In this document: piece by piece, positions 24,646 to 33,952 of the stretch
Layout of the letters: the number at the start of each line of letters is the position of its first letter
Position numbering within the stretch: position 1 is the stretch's first letter
NCBI RefSeq assembly: GCF_002943425.1
Contig: NZ_PTRA01000001.1
Location: forward strand, 1,116,001 to 1,180,000
Length of the DNA: 64,000 nucleotides
Origin: Siphonobacter curvatus
GTDB lineage: Bacteria; Bacteroidota; Bacteroidia; Cytophagales; Spirosomataceae
Direction: 5' to 3'
Notes under the pieces: generated by a model
What the model saw: only the letters and a program-made list of their open reading frames with translations
Told to the model about the DNA's origin: nothing
Database searches by the model: none
Position numbers and translations under genes: made by a program

Positions 24646-25665
24646 TTAGGCAGCAATCTGGCCTGTTAAAGGGAATAAACGGGTATCGATTTCTGGTCGA
24701 ATTCGTTCGGTAAAACGTCGCTGAACGAAACTATTTTGCAGATACTCAGGCAAGCTTGCCAAAAACTCCCGATACGCTGCTACACCCATCGCTTTTACTA
24801 CGTAAGCTTCATGTACGGCGTTGATATGATCAACAATGTCAAGCAAACAAACGTTAAAAAGCTTAAAATCCAGGTCTATGTTTACAAAGCGTTCAATTTC
24901 CCGATTCGTAGAGGAAATACGTAACCTAGAAAACAAATCCAGAAACGTCGTTAAACCAATACGATCGGAAAGTTCTTGCCAGTTTTGTTGACTAAATTTT
25001 TCCAGAATCTTACCCGTACGTTCACTCCGTAACGCAATAGCAGGGTTGGTTTGTAATTTCTGACGTAGTGAACGCAGTTGTAAGGTCCGCGTCGTACGCA
25101 AAAACTGTCCCACCTGAGCCTGGGCTTCAAAGGGAGTATCGGCTAATAACAAACCCGGTTTACGATGCCCACGCGGCAGTCGGTGCACATGGTAATGATC
25201 CAGCGGGCCATCGGCGTAAAAACTCAGGTAACGGGGATAATACGAATTAGCAACCAATCGGCTGGTCCGTCGGCGGATATTCATCTCATCATTGGTCATG
25301 ACGCCTTGAGTAGCCAGAAAGGCCCGTAGGCTGTACCACACACAGTAATAGGCCTGCGGGAAGGTCCAGTGTAAGGCATTCGACAGAAAGGAATCATCAC
25401 CCATGGAAGCGGTATTCCGCAGGGCATATTCGGTATTCCAGGCATTCAGTAACATCCGCTTGGTCATATCCAGACTCGCCTCGTTCATACGAGGAGCGTA
25501 GTTACGAAATCGGTCCAAATCAGCTAATTTGCTGTTCTCTTCGGTATGCCGGATATGGTAATGAATGCCAAAAAAGTGGTTCAGAAAAACGCGGGCGGCA
25601 ATGGACTGTTTCCACTGCTCATCCTCTTCCTGATGTATCGCTAAGGATTGATTATTTTCTTGCAT
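24646..25665 (-). CDS. 339-residue protein of unknown function
   Basis: This soluble, largely helical protein has no signal peptide, and I do not recognise it. The N-terminal third holds RVFLNHFFGIHYHIRHTEEN and RFRNYAPRMNEASLDMTKRMLLNAWNTEYALR. A central WTFPQAYYCVWYSLRAFLA segment has the look of a HEPN-type helix, and a basic YHVHRLPRGHRKPG stretch is near residue 155. The C-terminal part contains IERFVNIDLDFKLFNVCLLD. The His/Arg-rich segments could be catalytic or RNA-binding, but this is only a resemblance. It leads a two-gene minus-strand operon with AT-rich flanks, the usual setting of an accessory cassette. Confidence 0.5.
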   Translation of the reverse strand: MQENNQSLAIHQEEDEQWKQSIAARVFLNHFFGIHYHIRHTEENSKLADLDRFRNYAPRMNEASLDMTKRMLLNAWNTEYALRNTASMGDDSFLSNALHWTFPQAYYCVWYSLRAFLATQGVMTNDEMNIRRRTSRLVANSYYPRYLSFYADGPLDHYHVHRLPRGHRKPGLLLADTPFEAQAQVGQFLRTTRTLQLRSLRQKLQTNPAIALRSERTGKILEKFSQQNWQELSDRIGLTTFLDLFSRLRISSTNREIERFVNIDLDFKLFNVCLLDIVDHINAVHEAYVVKAMGVAAYREFLASLPEYLQNSFVQRRFTERIRPEIDTRLFPLTGQIAA

Positions 25666-25705
25666 TTTTTCAAGGAGGCTTATGGATTAATAGAACATCC
25701 TTTAC

Positions 25706-25713
25706 CAAACTTA
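25706..25713 (-). promoter_or_regulatory. predicted -7 box of the unknown two-gene operon
   Basis: TAAGTTTG on the minus strand matches TAnnTTTG and lies about 40 bases before the start codon at 25665. The leader also contains GCCTCCTTG close to the start. Confidence 0.45.
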
Positions 25714-25860
25714 TGTTCCTTAAAGATAATTATTTTATAGGATATAGTGTACTGATAATCAATATATTGATCCCGAATTTGTTGTGGTTTTGAAATATTT
25801 TTTTGGCTTCAAAAAAACAGGATTCTGGCAGGATGGGTTTGGCTCTTTCTCGAGCAGAAA

Positions 25861-27180
25861 TTAGAGCGTTTTTACGTCAGAAATCGTCGGAATCCAGCCC
25901 CGTCGCCCATCCGATAAACGAATGAATTCGTGGGCGGCAGCAGTCCCCAGTACATCAATAGTTGTTCCCTTGGGAAGCGTATCCACTACGGCTTCCGTCA
26001 GGCTTTTCCGGAAGATTTCTATCGTCGTAAGTTTCCGTCGACTGAGCCGTTTATCCGTAGGCTGGATACTGCTGGCGAGTACATATCCTCGCTGGCCTTC
26101 GGGCATTTGTACGCGGAAGTATCCCTTGGTGGCCGCTTCCACCCATACGATCGCGTGTCGGGGCAGCCGCTGACGGGTGGTACGCGATGGGGGTAAACTA
26201 CTGAAAAGGGCGGTCGCTTCCCGAGTTCGTAAGGTATCGGCGGATCGTTTGGAAACCGTAGCGGCGGGAAATTCCGGAGCCTGTACGTACGGGAGTGGAT
26301 CAATCGCCCCGCCCGAGCGATAAATTCCAAAATGCAGGTGCGGAGCCGTCGTGATGGCGTTGCCCGTATTGCCAACCGTTCCCAGCGTATCACCCGCTTG
26401 TACACGTTGCCCGGACTGGACCAACTGCTGATCGAGGTGAGCGTAGTAGAGCGAGAGATTCAAGCCATCGGCGGAAAGATGTACGACGTTACCTCCCAGC
26501 GGATTCGTACCCGTGCGAGTGATGTAACCCGGTACCGAAGCCAGCAGGGGCGTGCCGCGTGGAGCAATGACATCAATTCCCTCATGTGAACGGGCTCCGC
26601 CATCGCGAGCGGCTCCCCAAAAGCTGATGATGTGCTGGGCGGATCGTCCCGCCACGGGGAAAGCCAGCAGGGGTTCTGTTCGTAAGCGAAGCGAAAACTC
26701 ACCTTCGGGTTGTGAGAGCTGCGGTTGCAGGCGGAGCAAAAGCGGCGTATCGTCCGTCGCCTCCCAGCGGAGGATTCGGTTTTTTTCCGATACATACGCC
26801 AGACGTTGAGGCGAGGCATTTTCCCGGAGCTGAAACAAGTCGAGAAAGTACAGACTATCCGTACTGTTCAACTGAACTTCCAGCCGCCGACCCGCAGGTA
26901 GGATAAACTGGTACGTAAACACCCGCTGACCACCCGCCGGGAATACGCCGTCTTCCCGAAACGGCAGTGAAACAATCAACGAATCGTGGAGGGCCGTTTC
27001 GCCCGCATGAAGCCACTGCTGTACGGCTTCCGTTTCAAGCATGCCCTGTTTGCGTAAAGTCCGGACGTAGGTGTCACGGGGAGATTGTTCACCCAGGAGT
27101 CCCTGAATGACCGTACTTGGTTTATTACAGGCACTCAGCAAACCAAGCAGCAGCAGCGTGACCAGTGTAGATGATTTCAT
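25861..27180 (-). CDS. M23 (LytM) peptidase lipoprotein with SH3-like repeats
   Basis: The 439-residue protein is a predicted lipoprotein: lipobox LLSAC with Cys18. After a beta-rich N-terminal region comes an M23 zinc endopeptidase domain (about 185-300) with HEGIDVIAPRGTP (first His and Asp ligands) and APHLHFGIY (HxH). Two SH3-like segments follow, near YFRVQMPEGQRGYVLASSI and EFIRLSDGRRGWIP. Such proteins cut peptide cross-links in peptidoglycan, the SH3 parts binding the wall. All three zinc-binding motifs are intact, so activity is expected. It is a single-gene unit divergent from the pectin gene at 27324. Confidence 0.88.
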   Translation of the reverse strand: MKSSTLVTLLLLGLLSACNKPSTVIQGLLGEQSPRDTYVRTLRKQGMLETEAVQQWLHAGETALHDSLIVSLPFREDGVFPAGGQRVFTYQFILPAGRRLEVQLNSTDSLYFLDLFQLRENASPQRLAYVSEKNRILRWEATDDTPLLLRLQPQLSQPEGEFSLRLRTEPLLAFPVAGRSAQHIISFWGAARDGGARSHEGIDVIAPRGTPLLASVPGYITRTGTNPLGGNVVHLSADGLNLSLYYAHLDQQLVQSGQRVQAGDTLGTVGNTGNAITTAPHLHFGIYRSGGAIDPLPYVQAPEFPAATVSKRSADTLRTREATALFSSLPPSRTTRQRLPRHAIVWVEAATKGYFRVQMPEGQRGYVLASSIQPTDKRLSRRKLTTIEIFRKSLTEAVVDTLPKGTTIDVLGTAAAHEFIRLSDGRRGWIPTISDVKTL

Positions 27181-27323
27181 GGCTAGACTAAGGATAATCA
27201 GACGGGTATCCCAGAAAAGAGAATGCCAGAGGGAAAAGCCAAAATCAGGGTGGTTTTTTGGGCCAGACTAGGGATGCGTTCACCAGATCGCGTCTTTACA
27301 GCGAATGATGCTGTATCGATGCT

Positions 27324-29624
27324 ATGAAGAAAATCCTTGTTTTGGCCAGTTTGCTGGTTAGTCTTTCGTTTCAAACCCTCGATTCCCGGAAGCAGGTCTT
27401 CCTGATTGGCGATTCGACCCTGGCTACTAAACCGAATCCACAAGACCCCGAACGGGGCTGGGGACAAATGCTGCCCGAATTTCTGGATGAGACCGTAGTG
27501 GTTCGTAATCACGCCGTTAACGGTCGCAGTACGAAAAGTTTTATCAACGAAGGTCGTTGGAAGAAGGTACTGGATGAGCTACACGCGGGGGACTGGGTGC
27601 TGATTCAGTTTGGGCACAACGATGAGAAAAAGGAGGATTCTACCCGATATGCCGATCCGCAAACGACGTACCGCGAAAACCTGACCCGTTTTATTCGGGA
27701 AACGAAAGCGAAGGGAGCCCATCCTATACTGATTACGCCCGTGATGCGTCGCCGGTTTGACGAAAAAGGAACGGTTCAGGATACGCACGGCGACTATCCG
27801 GCGGCAGTAAAAGCCGTGGCTCAGCAGCAGAAAGTACCTCTGGTGGATTTGCATCAAAAAAGCCGTCAATTGCTGCAAACCATGGGCGTAGAACCCTCCA
27901 AACGCCTGTTTTTGTGGTACATGCCCGGCTACTTTGCCAGTCGGCCCAAAGAAGTGAAAGACGATACGCACTTTTCAGCGTACGGGGCTGCTCATATGGC
28001 TGCTCTCGTGGCCGATGGCCTGCGGGAAGAAAAAACGGAACTGGCAAAAGCTTTGAAAAAGAGTCCATTCCAGGAAAAACTGGCCTACGAACTTCCCCAG
28101 ATTTATCAGCCCGTTTTCCGGAAAGATACCTTTCGGATTGAAACCTACGGAGCCAAAGCCGACGGACAGACTCTGAATTCTACCGCCATCAATAAAGCCA
28201 TTACAACCTGTAGTGAAGCCGGTGGGGGTACGGTGTTGGTCCCCTCGGGCTTGTGGTTAACGGGACCGATTGTCCTGAAAAACAACGTCAATCTGCACCT
28301 GCAACGCGGAGCTTTGCTGCAATTCAGTGATCGTAAAAGTGATTATCCGCTGGTGAAAACAACCTGGGAAGGACTGGACGCCATTCGTTGTCAGGCTCCC
28401 ATTAGTGCTACCGACGTACATGACATTGCCATCACGGGCGAAGGTTTTATCGACGGAGCGGGAGATGGCTGGCGAGCCGTGAAAAAAAGCAAGTTGAACC
28501 CACCCGCCTGGGAGAAACTCGTGGCCTCGGGCGGTGTCGTAGATGGCGAAATCTGGTACCCGTCCGAGCAGTCACTCAAAGGGGCTAAAGTGAAAGGAGC
28601 GGTAAGTCTGGCGAATGGCTTTGATTTCAAGAAGTCCGAAGAAATCCGGGATTTTCTGCGGCCTAACATGCTGAGTCTGACGCGTTGCCAGAACATTCTG
28701 CTGGAAGGCGTTACCATTCAAAACTCACCCGCCTGGTGTGTTCACCCGCTGTTATGTCAGGACATTACGCTGAAAAACGTGACGGTACGGAATCCCTGGT
28801 ACGCCCAGAATGGCGACGGACTGGATCTGGAATCCTGCAAAAACGCTCTGATCGACGGCTGCACCTTCGACGTAGGGGACGACGGCATCTGTATCAAATC
28901 AGGCCGCGATGAAGAGGGTCGCAAGCGGGGAGTACCGACCGAAAATGTCATTGCCCGCAACAGTACGGTCTTTCACGCCCACGGCGGTTTTGTAGTAGGA
29001 AGCGAAATGTCGGGCGGTGCCCGGAATCTATTCGTATCGAATTGCTCGTTTCTGGGAACGGATGTCGGACTGCGGTTCAAAACTACGCGTGGTCGGGGTG
29101 GTATTGTGGAGGATGTGTTCATCTCCGATATTCAAATGACCCGCATTCCCGGCGAAGCCATCTTGTTTGATATGTACTACATGGCAAAAGATCCCGTTCC
29201 GCAGACGGGTGATAAATCCGAACCGCTGCCCATTGAAGCCAAGCCCATCAATGAAGGTACGCCGCAATTCCGTCGGTTTTTCGTTCGGAACGTGGTTTGT
29301 AAAGGGGCCGAAACGGGAATCCTCGTACGGGGTTTGCCAGAAATGAATATTCAGGATATTCTGATTGAAAATTCGGTAATCGAATCCAATAAAGGGTTGG
29401 TTTGTATTGAAGGACAGCGTATTACGCTAAAGAATGTACAGCTGCTGAGCAAACAGATGCCGGTCATGCAGGTACAGAATAGTCAGGCTATTACGCTGGA
29501 TCGGATTGGGTATTCGCCTGCTTCTTCGCTCTTACTGAAAGTTTCGGGAGACCGTTCGAAACAGGTCGAATTGTTACATACGGATACTTCCAAGGCTAAA
29601 AAAGTACGGGAAGACGCTCGCTAA
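27324..29624 (+). CDS. fused rhamnogalacturonan acetylesterase (CE12) and GH28 polygalacturonase
   Basis: The 766-residue secreted enzyme joins two pectin-degrading domains. Residues about 22-245 are an SGNH/CE12 esterase: FLIGDSTLA with Ser31, the NHAVNGRST block, GHND, and DDTHFSAYG with the Asp/His pair. Residues about 270-745 are a GH28 parallel beta helix: it opens FRIETYGAKADGQT, with catalytic Asp residues in NGDGLDLE and VGDDGICIKSGRDE, and the HAHGGFVVGSEMSGG His-Gly motif. It would deacetylate rhamnogalacturonan and hydrolyse galacturonan links. A short N-terminal signal peptide is present. The kdgF-like gene follows by 55 bases, completing a pectin module. Confidence 0.9.
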   Translation: MKKILVLASLLVSLSFQTLDSRKQVFLIGDSTLATKPNPQDPERGWGQMLPEFLDETVVVRNHAVNGRSTKSFINEGRWKKVLDELHAGDWVLIQFGHNDEKKEDSTRYADPQTTYRENLTRFIRETKAKGAHPILITPVMRRRFDEKGTVQDTHGDYPAAVKAVAQQQKVPLVDLHQKSRQLLQTMGVEPSKRLFLWYMPGYFASRPKEVKDDTHFSAYGAAHMAALVADGLREEKTELAKALKKSPFQEKLAYELPQIYQPVFRKDTFRIETYGAKADGQTLNSTAINKAITTCSEAGGGTVLVPSGLWLTGPIVLKNNVNLHLQRGALLQFSDRKSDYPLVKTTWEGLDAIRCQAPISATDVHDIAITGEGFIDGAGDGWRAVKKSKLNPPAWEKLVASGGVVDGEIWYPSEQSLKGAKVKGAVSLANGFDFKKSEEIRDFLRPNMLSLTRCQNILLEGVTIQNSPAWCVHPLLCQDITLKNVTVRNPWYAQNGDGLDLESCKNALIDGCTFDVGDDGICIKSGRDEEGRKRGVPTENVIARNSTVFHAHGGFVVGSEMSGGARNLFVSNCSFLGTDVGLRFKTTRGRGGIVEDVFISDIQMTRIPGEAILFDMYYMAKDPVPQTGDKSEPLPIEAKPINEGTPQFRRFFVRNVVCKGAETGILVRGLPEMNIQDILIENSVIESNKGLVCIEGQRITLKNVQLLSKQMPVMQVQNSQAITLDRIGYSPASSLLLKVSGDRSKQVELLHTDTSKAKKVREDAR

Positions 29625-29679
29625 GGCGGACCTTCTGGATAGGAATGCCTTTCTTTGAGGCCGATTAACTCCGAGAATT

Positions 29680-30018
29680 ATGGATCCGAAAGAATTACGT
29701 TTTGTGAAAGCTGATGACCTCTCCTGGGAAACCGTAGGTGAAGGCTTACGTCGGAAAGTACTCAGCTACGATTCCAATTTAATGATGGTTAGGGTGGATT
29801 TCGAGCGGGGAGCAGTAGGGACGATTCATCAGCATCCACATACGCAGATGAGCTACGTGGAAAGCGGTGTATTTGAAATCATCATCGGCGAAGAACGTCA
29901 GATGCTACAGAAAGGCGATGCCTACTACATTCCGCCCCACATGCCCCACGGAGCCGTGTGCCGAGAGGCGGGCGTACTGGTGGATGTATTCACGCCGATG
30001 CGGGAGGATTTTGTATAA
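29680..30018 (+). CDS. kdgF: KdgF-like cupin, unsaturated-uronate linearising enzyme
   Basis: KdgF speeds the conversion of 4,5-unsaturated uronates from pectin or alginate breakdown into the linear ketouronate. The 112-residue single cupin closely follows the pattern I know for KdgF: GLRRKVLSYDSNLMMVRVDF, then metal ligands in TIHQHPHTQ (His50, His52, Gln56), GDAYYIPPHMPHGAVC with His90, and the C-terminal VFTPMREDF. Its place directly behind the pectin enzyme supports the assignment. A near-perfect terminator hairpin follows. The rest of the uronate pathway (KduI/KduD/KdgK/KdgA) is not in the window. Confidence 0.85.
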   Translation: MDPKELRFVKADDLSWETVGEGLRRKVLSYDSNLMMVRVDFERGAVGTIHQHPHTQMSYVESGVFEIIIGEERQMLQKGDAYYIPPHMPHGAVCREAGVLVDVFTPMREDFV

Positions 30019-30051
30019 AGTTGGTGCCACGGGTACCCATGCGGGGAACCC

Positions 30052-30097
30052 CATAGAAAAAGGGTTACGGAACACCTTCCGTAACCCTTTTTCTATG
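30052..30097. terminator. bidirectional terminator between kdgF and the TlpA-like gene
   Basis: Perfect 21-base arms (30052-30072 and 30077-30097, core AAAAAGGGTTACGGAA) around a CACC loop, placed between convergent genes. Confidence 0.85.
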
Positions 30098-30110
30098 AGT
30101 TAAATAACCC

Positions 30111-30662
30111 TTACTTTGGTAATAAAGAAGTTAGGTGAGCTACAAACTCATCACTGTTATAATTAGCCATTCCTTCGTTCCGGTCTACAATCTTGCCGTT
30201 GGCATCGATCACAAACGTTACGGGAATCGCCTGCGTTTCAAATGCTTTCGGTAGCGGTCCGGTAGGAGCGTACACGGGAAATGAATACCCTTCTTTCTTG
30301 ATAAAATCACGGGCGGCCTGAAGCTCCTCGTCTACGGTCAGCATCACAAATTCTACCGGTTTACCCTGCATTTTTTTGTACAGCTTTTCAATGTCTGGTA
30401 ACTCCGCCCGGCAGGGAGGACACCAGGTCGCCCAAACGTTCATGAATACGACTTTCCCTTTCAGTTCCGAAAGATTGACTGTTTTGCCGTCAAGCGTTTG
30501 TAGCGGAAAATCACCCGCCTCAGTTGTGGCCGTTTGAGCTGGTTCCGCAGTCTTGTTTTCGGTGTTTTCAGCCTTGGGTGAACTCTGACAACCCGTCAGC
30601 AATAACCCGGTAATACAGAATAGCATCGCTAGTACCGACACCGTATTTTTTCTAAAGTTCAT
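30111..30662 (-). CDS. TlpA-like thioredoxin-fold lipoprotein
   Basis: The 183-residue protein is a probable periplasm-facing thiol-disulfide reductase. It has a lipoprotein signal ending LLLTGC, a Ser/Thr/Glu/Ala-rich linker (about 28-48), and a thioredoxin fold with the active site WATWCPPC and the cis-Pro in AIPVTFVID. The redox centre is intact. Proteins like this reduce cysteines for cytochrome c maturation or protect exported proteins. No cytochrome gene is adjacent. It is convergent with kdgF and upstream of the antiporter-side intergenic region. Confidence 0.88.
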   Translation of the reverse strand: MNFRKNTVSVLAMLFCITGLLLTGCQSSPKAENTENKTAEPAQTATTEAGDFPLQTLDGKTVNLSELKGKVVFMNVWATWCPPCRAELPDIEKLYKKMQGKPVEFVMLTVDEELQAARDFIKKEGYSFPVYAPTGPLPKAFETQAIPVTFVIDANGKIVDRNEGMANYNSDEFVAHLTSLLPK

Positions 30663-30770
30663 GAAACCATTAGTTATGTGCCCAGCTCATCGTCCGGGAG
30701 CAATTTCCTACCTACCTGTTACTTGCGTAAAGATAAGCAAACCCTACGGCTTCCGGGCTATTCTAGGTCA

Positions 30771-32024
30771 TTACATCGCATCGACGGGCTGAGGATGGGT
30801 AGGCTTGGTTAGCTTGCCAATGGTAAGGCCCTGGGCGATGAGTGAGAATACTACCACGAAATAGGTGATGGATAGAAATAGTTCATTGTTTAGGTGACTG
30901 TCAATGGAAAGGGCCAGAGCTACGGAAACACCACCGCGAAGTCCACCCCAAACCAGAATTACCATCGATTGACGGTCGAGTTTTTCCCGAAAAGGAATAA
31001 TGCGGGAAGGAACGGCGATGGAAATCCAGCGAGCCAGCAGCACAATCACGATGGCAATCGTACCCACCAGCCAGTATTTACCCAAATCAGGGATCAGAAT
31101 CAGTTCGAAGCCAATGAGTAAGAACAGACAGGCATTCATGATTTCATCAATCAGTTCCCAGAATTTCTCCAGGTAATCCTGCGTAATTTCCGACATCGCC
31201 TGCGTCTTTCCGTAGTTACCAACCACTAAACCAGCCGCTACCATCGTCAACGGACCAGAAATGTGCATAGCCTGAGCCAGCAAATAACCACCCATTACCA
31301 CTGCCAGCGTAATCATGACGGATACTTTATAGTCATCGATACGTTTCATGGATTTGGAAGCAATGAAACCCAGAATGAGACCGACCAGCAGACCACCGAC
31401 TGCTTCCTTCACGAGTAATAACGAAATAGAGGCTAGTGAAAATTCCGTACTGCTTTCGCGGGCCATTTCCAGCAACGTCAGGAAAACAACGACGGCTACG
31501 CCATCATTAAAGAGCGATTCACCTGCAATTTTGGTTTCCAGAGATTTAGGGACACCCGCCGCTTTTAGAATACTCAGTACCGCAATGGGATCGGTAGGGG
31601 AGATCAAAGCTCCAAAGACCAGACACTGAATGAGCGGAATATCCATATGTAAAAATCCCAGCGTAAGGTAGAGCAATCCGCCCACGAGTAAGGTCGACAG
31701 AATAACGCTGATGGTGGAGAAAACAATAACGTAGCGTTTTTCTTCCCGCAAATCGCCAATGTGAATGTGAATCGCCCCGGCAAAAAGCAGGAAGTTCAGC
31801 ATGGCTCCCATGAGAATTTCCTCCAGGTTGGCTCCTTTGATAAAGCGGGCGGCATCATCGAAAAAATGCGGCCAGAAGCGTCCAAAGCCTACCAGGAGAA
31901 CGGAAGAAACCAGAGCCATGACCATGATACCAATGGTAGCGGGCAACCGTAAAAACCTAAGATTCAGATAGGAAAAAATAGCGGAAACAACGATAAGAAC
32001 GGAGAAGGTGTAATACAATTCCAT
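30771..32024 (-). CDS. CPA1-family sodium/proton antiporter
   Basis: The 417-residue integral membrane protein has about 12 hydrophobic helices. It exchanges sodium or potassium for protons across the inner membrane, for pH and salt homeostasis. Family marks: GALISPTDPIAVLSILK near residue 140, GESLFNDGVAVVVFLTLLE near 170 with the Asn-Asp pair of the ion site, and VWGGLRGGVSVALALS near 355. It resembles NhaP-type rather than NhaA proteins. It has no C-terminal regulatory tail. It seems to be monocistronic. Confidence 0.88.
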   Translation of the reverse strand: MELYYTFSVLIVVSAIFSYLNLRFLRLPATIGIMVMALVSSVLLVGFGRFWPHFFDDAARFIKGANLEEILMGAMLNFLLFAGAIHIHIGDLREEKRYVIVFSTISVILSTLLVGGLLYLTLGFLHMDIPLIQCLVFGALISPTDPIAVLSILKAAGVPKSLETKIAGESLFNDGVAVVVFLTLLEMARESSTEFSLASISLLLVKEAVGGLLVGLILGFIASKSMKRIDDYKVSVMITLAVVMGGYLLAQAMHISGPLTMVAAGLVVGNYGKTQAMSEITQDYLEKFWELIDEIMNACLFLLIGFELILIPDLGKYWLVGTIAIVIVLLARWISIAVPSRIIPFREKLDRQSMVILVWGGLRGGVSVALALSIDSHLNNELFLSITYFVVVFSLIAQGLTIGKLTKPTHPQPVDAM

Positions 32025-32401
32025 AGATACAAGGACGTTGGTATGTCTTAAAAAGTAACGTAGACGCTAGAAAGATGTTTTTTCGGGCGTACAGAATCGA
32101 GCCCTTTTGGGATTAGAAAATTTTAATGTTCGTTGGCGTAACCAATTCTTGAAATCCGTGCCAGATACCGTATTACTACGACTAAACGCTGGTTTTTCAA
32201 AGAAAGCCTATGAAAGAAAAACGGAGAAGTGGCAAGCCTTCGGTTACTAAAACTAAGACCGTATAAGAGATCCATAGGCTATGAATTAAGGAACGATCCT
32301 ACAGAGAATGCCCGGAATTGCCGCAGGTTTTTGGGCTGATTCCTCTATCTTTGCCCCCCGAATTCCGTTTTCTCAAACTTCGATTTTTCGAAAAACCTTT
32401 T
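32025..32401. other. intergenic region between the antiporter and glyS
   Basis: Divergent promoters are expected here; the only exact -7 box found is that of glyS at 32346. A very short frame of 18 codons (32210-32266) encodes a strongly basic peptide, but nothing else supports it. The rest shows no gene or repeat. Confidence 0.4.
32346..32353 (+). promoter_or_regulatory. predicted -7 box of glyS
   Basis: TATCTTTG, an exact TAnnTTTG match. It lies after the first possible ATG of the frame (32318) and 49 bases before the Met at 32402, which decides the start. Confidence 0.6.
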
Positions 32402-33883
32402 ATGGCCGAACAACAGGAACCCGCTGGCTCGCTCAAGGACATCATCGCCCATGCCAAGGAGTACGGCTTTGTTTTCCCCTCCTCTGAAATTTACGATGGC
32501 TTACAGGCCGTATACGATTATGGTCAGTATGGCGTCGAACTGAAAAATAACCTCAAATCGGTCTGGTGGAAAGCCATGACGATGCTGCATGATAACGTCG
32601 TAGGAATTGATGCATCGATTTTCATGCATCCGCTTACCTGGAAAGCTTCCGGTCACGTGGATTCGTTCAACGATCCCATGATCGACAACAAAGACTCCAA
32701 AAAACGGTACCGGGCCGATCAATTGCTCGAAGCAAAAGCCGAAGAATACGCCAACAACGGTCATCCTGAACGCGGTGAAACCTTGCTGAACCGCATGGGT
32801 CGTCTGCTGGACGCCAACGATCTGGAAGGCGTACGCGAACTGATCATCTCCGAAGGTATTGTTTGCCCGGTTTCTGGTACCGATAATTGGACGGAAGTAC
32901 GCCAGTTCAACCTGATGTTCTCGACCCAGGTTGGAGCCGTATCTGACGATGCCAGTTTGATTTACCTGCGTCCGGAAACGGCTCAGGGTATTTTTGTGAA
33001 CTTCCTGAACGTACAGAAAACGGGTCGGATGAAAGTTCCCTTCGGTATTGCCCAAATTGGGAAAGCCTTCCGGAACGAGATCGTAGCTCGTCAGTTTACC
33101 TTCCGGATGCGGGAGTTTGAGCAGATGGAAATGCAATTCTTCTGCCGCCCCGGTACCGAAATGGAATGGTACGACAAGTGGAAAGAGACTCGGATGAAAT
33201 TCCACCAGGCCCTGGGAATTCCAGCCAGTAAGCTTCGTTTCAAACCCCACGACAAGCTGGCTCACTACGCCAATGCCGCCGTGGATATTGAGTTTAAGTT
33301 TCCTTTCGGCTTCCGGGAAATGGAAGGTATTCACTCCCGTACGGATTTCGATTTGAAGAGCCATCAGGAGCTTTCAAAGAAAAAACAGCAGTACTTCGAC
33401 AACGACCTCAACGAAGACGGCAAGCCGTACGGAAATTACATTCCATACGTAGTTGAAACGTCGGTTGGAGCCGATCGTCTGTTCCTGGCCGTACTGTGCA
33501 ATGCGTATACGGAAGAAACCAGCGAAGACGGTAAAACCCGTACCTACCTGAAACTGCACCCGGCTGTGGCTCCCATCAAAGCTGCGGTATTACCCCTGGT
33601 GAAAAAAGACGGCCTACCCGAGAAAGCCCGCGAAATTCAGAATCAGTTGAAGTACGATTTCAACGTATTCTACGAAGAACGCGACAGTATCGGAAAACGC
33701 TATACCCGTCAGGATCTGATTGGTACGCCGTTCTGTATTGCCGTGGATTACCAAACGCTGGAAGACAATACGGTCACCATTCGTCACCGCGACTCAACCG
33801 AGCAGGAGCGTATTGCAATCGCCGATCTGAAAGCAAAAATCGGTCACGCCGTATCGCTGGAGCGGGTTTTAGAAAATTTATAA
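32402..33883 (+). CDS. glyS: glycyl-tRNA synthetase, single-chain type
   Basis: The enzyme charges tRNA-Gly. The 493-residue class II synthetase is of the dimeric, eukaryote/archaea-like kind also found in Bacteroidota, not the two-subunit GlyQ/GlyS type. Motifs: the N-terminal IIAHAKEYGFVFPSSEIYDGLQAVYDYG, motif 2 FRNEIVARQFTFRMREFEQMEMQFFC, RPETAQGIFVNF, and EIKFPFG-like substrate elements; the C-terminal anticodon-binding domain covers about 380-493. The upstream ATG at 32318 precedes the promoter and would add an unconserved leader, so the MAEQQEP methionine is used. Confidence 0.95.
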   Translation: MAEQQEPAGSLKDIIAHAKEYGFVFPSSEIYDGLQAVYDYGQYGVELKNNLKSVWWKAMTMLHDNVVGIDASIFMHPLTWKASGHVDSFNDPMIDNKDSKKRYRADQLLEAKAEEYANNGHPERGETLLNRMGRLLDANDLEGVRELIISEGIVCPVSGTDNWTEVRQFNLMFSTQVGAVSDDASLIYLRPETAQGIFVNFLNVQKTGRMKVPFGIAQIGKAFRNEIVARQFTFRMREFEQMEMQFFCRPGTEMEWYDKWKETRMKFHQALGIPASKLRFKPHDKLAHYANAAVDIEFKFPFGFREMEGIHSRTDFDLKSHQELSKKKQQYFDNDLNEDGKPYGNYIPYVVETSVGADRLFLAVLCNAYTEETSEDGKTRTYLKLHPAVAPIKAAVLPLVKKDGLPEKAREIQNQLKYDFNVFYEERDSIGKRYTRQDLIGTPFCIAVDYQTLEDNTVTIRHRDSTEQERIAIADLKAKIGHAVSLERVLENL

Positions 33884-33896
33884 TCGAGTTTAGTGA

Positions 33897-33938
33897 GACA
33901 GAGCCCGTATTCTTCAACGCAGGAATACGGGCTCTGTC
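33897..33938. repeat. inverted repeat between glyS and the GNAT gene
   Basis: GACAGAGCCCGTATTC (33897-33912) and GAATACGGGCTCTGTC (33923-33938) are exact complements around a ten-base loop. There is no T-run. It lies in the leader of the GNAT gene and may attenuate read-through from glyS. Confidence 0.65.
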
Positions 33939-33952
33939 GTAAATCAGAAAAA

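Noticed and set aside
32318-32401. Upstream ATG extending glyS by 28 codons
   Set aside because: It lies before the predicted promoter box and the added residues are not part of the synthetase family.
32501-33364. 287-codon open frame on the minus strand inside glyS
   Set aside because: Antisense shadow of glyS, whose protein motifs are unmistakable.
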